The translations under genes were made by a program, and so were the position numbers. A stretch of 9,211 nt of DNA, from assembly GCA_913062745.1 (NCBI GenBank), contig CAJXXJ010000105.1:1-9211 (forward strand), written 5' to 3'. Position 1 is the first letter of the stretch; every line of letters starts with the position of its first letter. This DNA comes from an uncultured Phaeodactylibacter sp. Its GTDB lineage: Bacteria; Bacteroidota; Bacteroidia; Chitinophagales; Saprospiraceae. Positions 7,367 to 9,211 of this stretch are shown here, piece after piece. The notes below the pieces were generated by a model. That model had not been told where the DNA came from. It made no database searches and worked only from the letters and a program-made list of their open reading frames with translations.

Positions 7367-8074
7367 TTACTGTTCCATTGAGGTCAGTTCCATATAGCTG
7401 TCCAGCCGGCCTTTCCGGTCGTAAGACTCTGAGCGCACCATGCCTATGCCTTCCGCAAAGTAGTCTACGCTCTTAAAGGAGCGCTTGCCCATCAGTTGTA
7501 CCTCTGTGGTCTGCGTGAGCCTGTAGCAGTCGAAAGTGCCGGCATCAGTCGTGATCGTTTCCATGCCCTCCACCTTACGGTCGGTGATATTGACGGTCAT
7601 ATTGATGATGGAAATCCCACCGGAACCTGCTCTGATGTTCGTACTTGCATCCGGCAGTTCCATGCCCACTTCCAGCTTCTCGGGCACCTCAAGGGCTGTG
7701 CCTTCTATGGTGACCTCCATGCCCGCAAAGGCATTCTGCATAGCCGGGTTCATGATGCCGCTCACATCCATCATCAGCGTATTGTTTTTGCAATAGACTT
7801 CGTGCTCTCCAGTCATCTGCTCCTTGCCCTTCTTGTCTTTAAGCGTACTGCTGACCACCGCCATGACACCGTCGTCAAGCTCCTGTACTTCCAGGACTTT
7901 GTTGATCATTTGCCCTTCTTCCTTATCTTTCTTGTCATAGGAGGTATACACCATTGTCCGGCCTTCCTCAAAGTTGTAGAAGGCGGAGCACATATCATCC
8001 TGAGCCCATGCAGGCAGGGTGATGGTAATAAACAGTAAAGCAATCAGTTGACGAGTTTTAAGTAACATACTCAT
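7367..8074 (-). CDS. secreted DUF3108-like (TapB-type) protein
   Basis: The 235-residue product has a clear Sec signal peptide (Lys6/Arg8, hydrophobic core 10-20, likely cleavage after PAWA at residue 24) and no other membrane segment. The mature part is mostly beta-strand-like, starting CSAFYNFEEGRTMVYTSYD and ending YFAEGIGMVRSESYDRKG...SYMELTS. This opening (a 'text of G...y.yd' strand pair) and closing (FAEGIGMVRSESYD) match my memory of DUF3108-like proteins of Bacteroidota, some annotated as TapB family. Their molecular role is unknown, and they are probably periplasmic or outer-membrane associated. No enzyme motif is visible. The start could be Met1 or Met3 (MSMLL); both leave a good signal peptide. 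It is transcribed towards the macroglobulin gene and away from the M28 gene, so it has its own promoter in 8075-8277. I saw no convincing -7/-33 pair there. Confidence 0.72.
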   Translation of the reverse strand: MSMLLKTRQLIALLFITITLPAWAQDDMCSAFYNFEEGRTMVYTSYDKKDKEEGQMINKVLEVQELDDGVMAVVSSTLKDKKGKEQMTGEHEVYCKNNTLMMDVSGIMNPAMQNAFAGMEVTIEGTALEVPEKLEVGMELPDASTNIRAGSGGISIINMTVNITDRKVEGMETITTDAGTFDCYRLTQTTEVQLMGKRSFKSVDYFAEGIGMVRSESYDRKGRLDSYMELTSMEQ

Positions 8075-8205
8075 GTTTTATGGTAGTTTTCGGAAAAAAA
8101 TCAATTTTCAGCAATTAGAGAGCCGCGTTAAAACAGACCTAATTTAAAACTAATACTTCCATAAAGGAGAGAAAACAGGCCGGTATTTTCCATAATCCTT
8201 TTCGT

Positions 8206-8230
8206 TAATTTATTGTTAATCGATAAATTA
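8206..8230. repeat. AT-rich perfect inverted repeat in the divergent intergenic region
   Basis: TAATTTAT (8206-8213) and ATAAATTA (8223-8230) are perfect 8-base complements separated by 9 bases. The element lies in the 203-bp AT-rich gap (8075-8277) between the DUF3108-like gene and the M28 gene, 47 bp before the M28 start. An operator or an AT-rich promoter element are both possible. Symmetry by chance is not negligible in AT-rich DNA. The rest of the gap holds no gene and no clear promoter match that I can see. Confidence 0.35.
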
Positions 8231-8277
8231 CAGCCATCGGGAATCTTTTTTGCGAAAGCTGATAAACGCCAACCACT

Positions 8278-8847
8278 ATGCAGAAATTATACTTTTTCAC
8301 CCTTCTACTCCTGCTCGCCAACGTGCTGCCGGCACAGGAAAACCTGCTGATGACAAATGCAGAAGCCTACGAAATACTAAAGGGCGAATATGACCCGGCC
8401 CCCTATTTTCCCGCTGTTGTCACCAATCAGCCGGCCGAGGTGATCGACGGTATCGTGGCTCAGGTATCTCCTGATTCGTTGAAGGATTACCTGTTTGAGC
8501 TCAGCAGTTTTGAGAACCGCAATACGGGCTCCGACACCACGAGCGCTGATTTTGGCATTGGTGCTGCCCGGCGATGGAGCCACCACAAGATGCAGCAGTT
8601 CAGCGAGCGGCAGGAGGGCAGATTGCTGACCGGCTACTTTCAGTTTGACCAGGACATCTGTGGCATGGGGCAGCACCGCAATGTGGTAGCCGTGCTGCCG
8701 GGCGTCGGGCCCAACCGGCATGAATCCGTGCTCGTGGTCCGGCACATCGACAGCCGCTGCGCCGGACCCTGCGATATCGACTGCATGGCGCATGGCGCGG
8801 AAGACAATGGCAGCGGCACGGCAATGGTACTCGAACTGGCACGTTAG
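8278..8847 (+). pseudogene. M28 family zinc peptidase, N-terminal part (interrupted by in-frame TAG)
   Basis: This piece encodes 189 residues: a Sec signal peptide (core FFTLLLLLANVL, likely cleavage near LPAQ, about residue 20), a propeptide-like stretch, and the first half of an M28 metallopeptidase domain. Visible motifs are NVVAVLPG, then HIDS with metal ligands His156 and Asp158 region, a Cys-rich loop (RCAGPCDIDC), and GAEDNGSG with bridging Asp176. The His156-Asp176 spacing of 20 equals that of Vibrio aminopeptidase (97/117). The frame stops at TAG 8845-8847 right after VLELAR, in the middle of the conserved helix. Translation resumes in the same frame with the next motif of the family, so this is one gene with a nonsense codon, or a sequencing error. 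Intact members are secreted amino- or carboxypeptidases. This half alone lacks Glu and other ligands and would be inactive. There is no Shine-Dalgarno upstream of ATG 8278. Confidence 0.85.
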
Positions 8848-9159
8848 ATGAGCAGCTACACCTTTGACCGCACGCTCATCTTCATGATCACGACCGGAGA
8901 GGAACAAGGCCTGTACGGTGCCAACGCTTTTGCCGAATTCTGCGAGCAGGAAGGCATACAACTGCGGGGCGTATACAATAATGATGTCATCGGCGGGATC
9001 ATTTGCGGGGAAACCGCCTCCCCTCCGGGCTGCCCGGGGCTGAACGATATCGACAGCATCAATGTGCGCATTTACTCATCGATGGGTGGGGTAATTTCTC
9101 TACGGTTATCAGCACCACCGCTACCAGCCGGGTACGTATTACTACAGCCTGATTATTGA
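8848..9159 (+). pseudogene. M28 family zinc peptidase, C-terminal continuation (truncated)
   Basis: Directly after TAG 8845-8847, in the same frame, come MSSYTFDRTLIFM, TTGEEQGLYGANAFAEFC and GVYNNDVIGG. These hold the next M28 residues: catalytic/metal Glu208-Glu209 and metal Asp236, numbered from 8278 with the stop as codon 190. The Glu209-Asp236 spacing of 27 equals 152/179 in Vibrio aminopeptidase. The following Cys-containing stretch (ICGETASPPGCPG) and NDIDSINVRIYSS still look like secreted Bacteroidota M28 proteins. After about base 9085 the translation (GGVISLRLSAPPLP...) stops resembling the family and ends at 9157-9159. The last metal-binding His, expected about 77 residues after Asp236, is absent. 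The ATG at 8848 is most likely an internal Met codon, not a true start. The gene could not make an active enzyme as written. Confidence 0.8.
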
Positions 9160-9202
9160 CGGTGAGCTGTTTGACACCAAGTCGATGATATACGCTTACT
9201 AA
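9095..9202 (+). pseudogene. remnant of a type IX secretion-like C-terminal sorting domain
   Basis: In the plus frame that is +1 relative to the M28 frame, 9095-9202 is open after a TAA at 9092-9094 and reads FLYGYQHHRYQPGTYYYSLIIDGE..., ending DTKSMIYAY before TAA 9200-9202. The pattern (PGTYYYSL, DG, DTK.M at the very C-terminus) matches the last strands of C-terminal domains that Bacteroidota secreted proteins carry for T9SS export, as I recall them. In the third frame, 9081-9116 reads DGWGNFSTVIST, which could be the preceding strand, so two frame changes may lie between the M28 part and this tail. It may be the decayed end of the same peptidase after an internal deletion, or the end of another gene joined here. 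Confidence 0.5.
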
Positions 9203-9211
9203 AGCAGACGT

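Noticed and set aside
7496..8038. A 180-codon plus-strand open frame opposite the DUF3108-like gene
   Set aside because: The minus-strand product has a signal peptide and family-like ends; the plus-strand translation is His-rich and featureless.
8845..8847. TAG as a recoded sense codon (alternative genetic code or pyrrolysine)
   Set aside because: The macroglobulin gene ends at a TAG that is clearly its true stop, and no tRNA or recoding machinery is visible in the window.
1..9211. CRISPR array, tRNA/rRNA, insertion sequence or phage genes
   Set aside because: I found no regularly spaced repeats, no transposase or integrase motifs, no terminal inverted repeats flanking a gene, and no RNA-gene-like stretch in the gaps.

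Overview
The window looks like chromosomal DNA of a Bacteroidota bacterium, most plausibly from the Saprospiria (Lewinella/Phaeodactylibacter-like). This is inferred from several things: AT-rich 5' leaders without clear Shine-Dalgarno sequences, a DUF4058 protein, a very long lipoprotein alpha-2-macroglobulin, a DUF3108-like secreted protein, an M28 peptidase with a Cys-rich active-site loop, a C-terminal tail resembling a type IX secretion sorting domain, and mid-range GC content (about 50% in the DUF4058 gene, nearer 60% in the macroglobulin gene, judged by eye). No RNA gene, insertion sequence, CRISPR array, phage gene or recognisable defence or biosynthetic cluster is visible.

Layout. Bases 1-68 appear to be the last codons of an upstream plus-strand gene ending in a Gln-rich tail. 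A DUF4058 gene (118-879, +) follows, and its 3' end overlaps by 20 bp the 3' end of a convergent gene for a stand-alone Lon N-terminal-domain protein (860-1498, -). A 175-bp divergent intergenic region with an imperfect inverted repeat separates that gene from the dominant feature, a 1859-residue lipoprotein of the bacterial alpha-2-macroglobulin family with an intact GCLEQ thioester motif (1674-7253, +). A strong bidirectional hairpin terminator (7307-7342) lies between it and a convergent gene for a small secreted DUF3108-like protein (7367-8074, -). After a 203-bp AT-rich divergent region comes an M28 zinc-peptidase gene (8278 onward, +) that is broken. An in-frame TAG splits it, the domain ends before the last metal-binding His, and the last ~100 bp hold, in another frame, the end of a sorting-domain-like tail.

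How the genes relate. Strand order and the terminator argue that every gene here is transcribed alone or nearly so; there is no multi-gene operon. Three products should enter the envelope: the macroglobulin (protease trap or envelope guard), the DUF3108-like protein, and the M28 peptidase if it were intact. The other two complete genes look cytoplasmic. I see no evidence for a new multi-gene system. The points that most deserve a second look are the decayed or chimeric M28 locus at the right edge, the macroglobulin without an adjacent pbpC, and a nuclease-like motif pattern in the DUF4058 protein.
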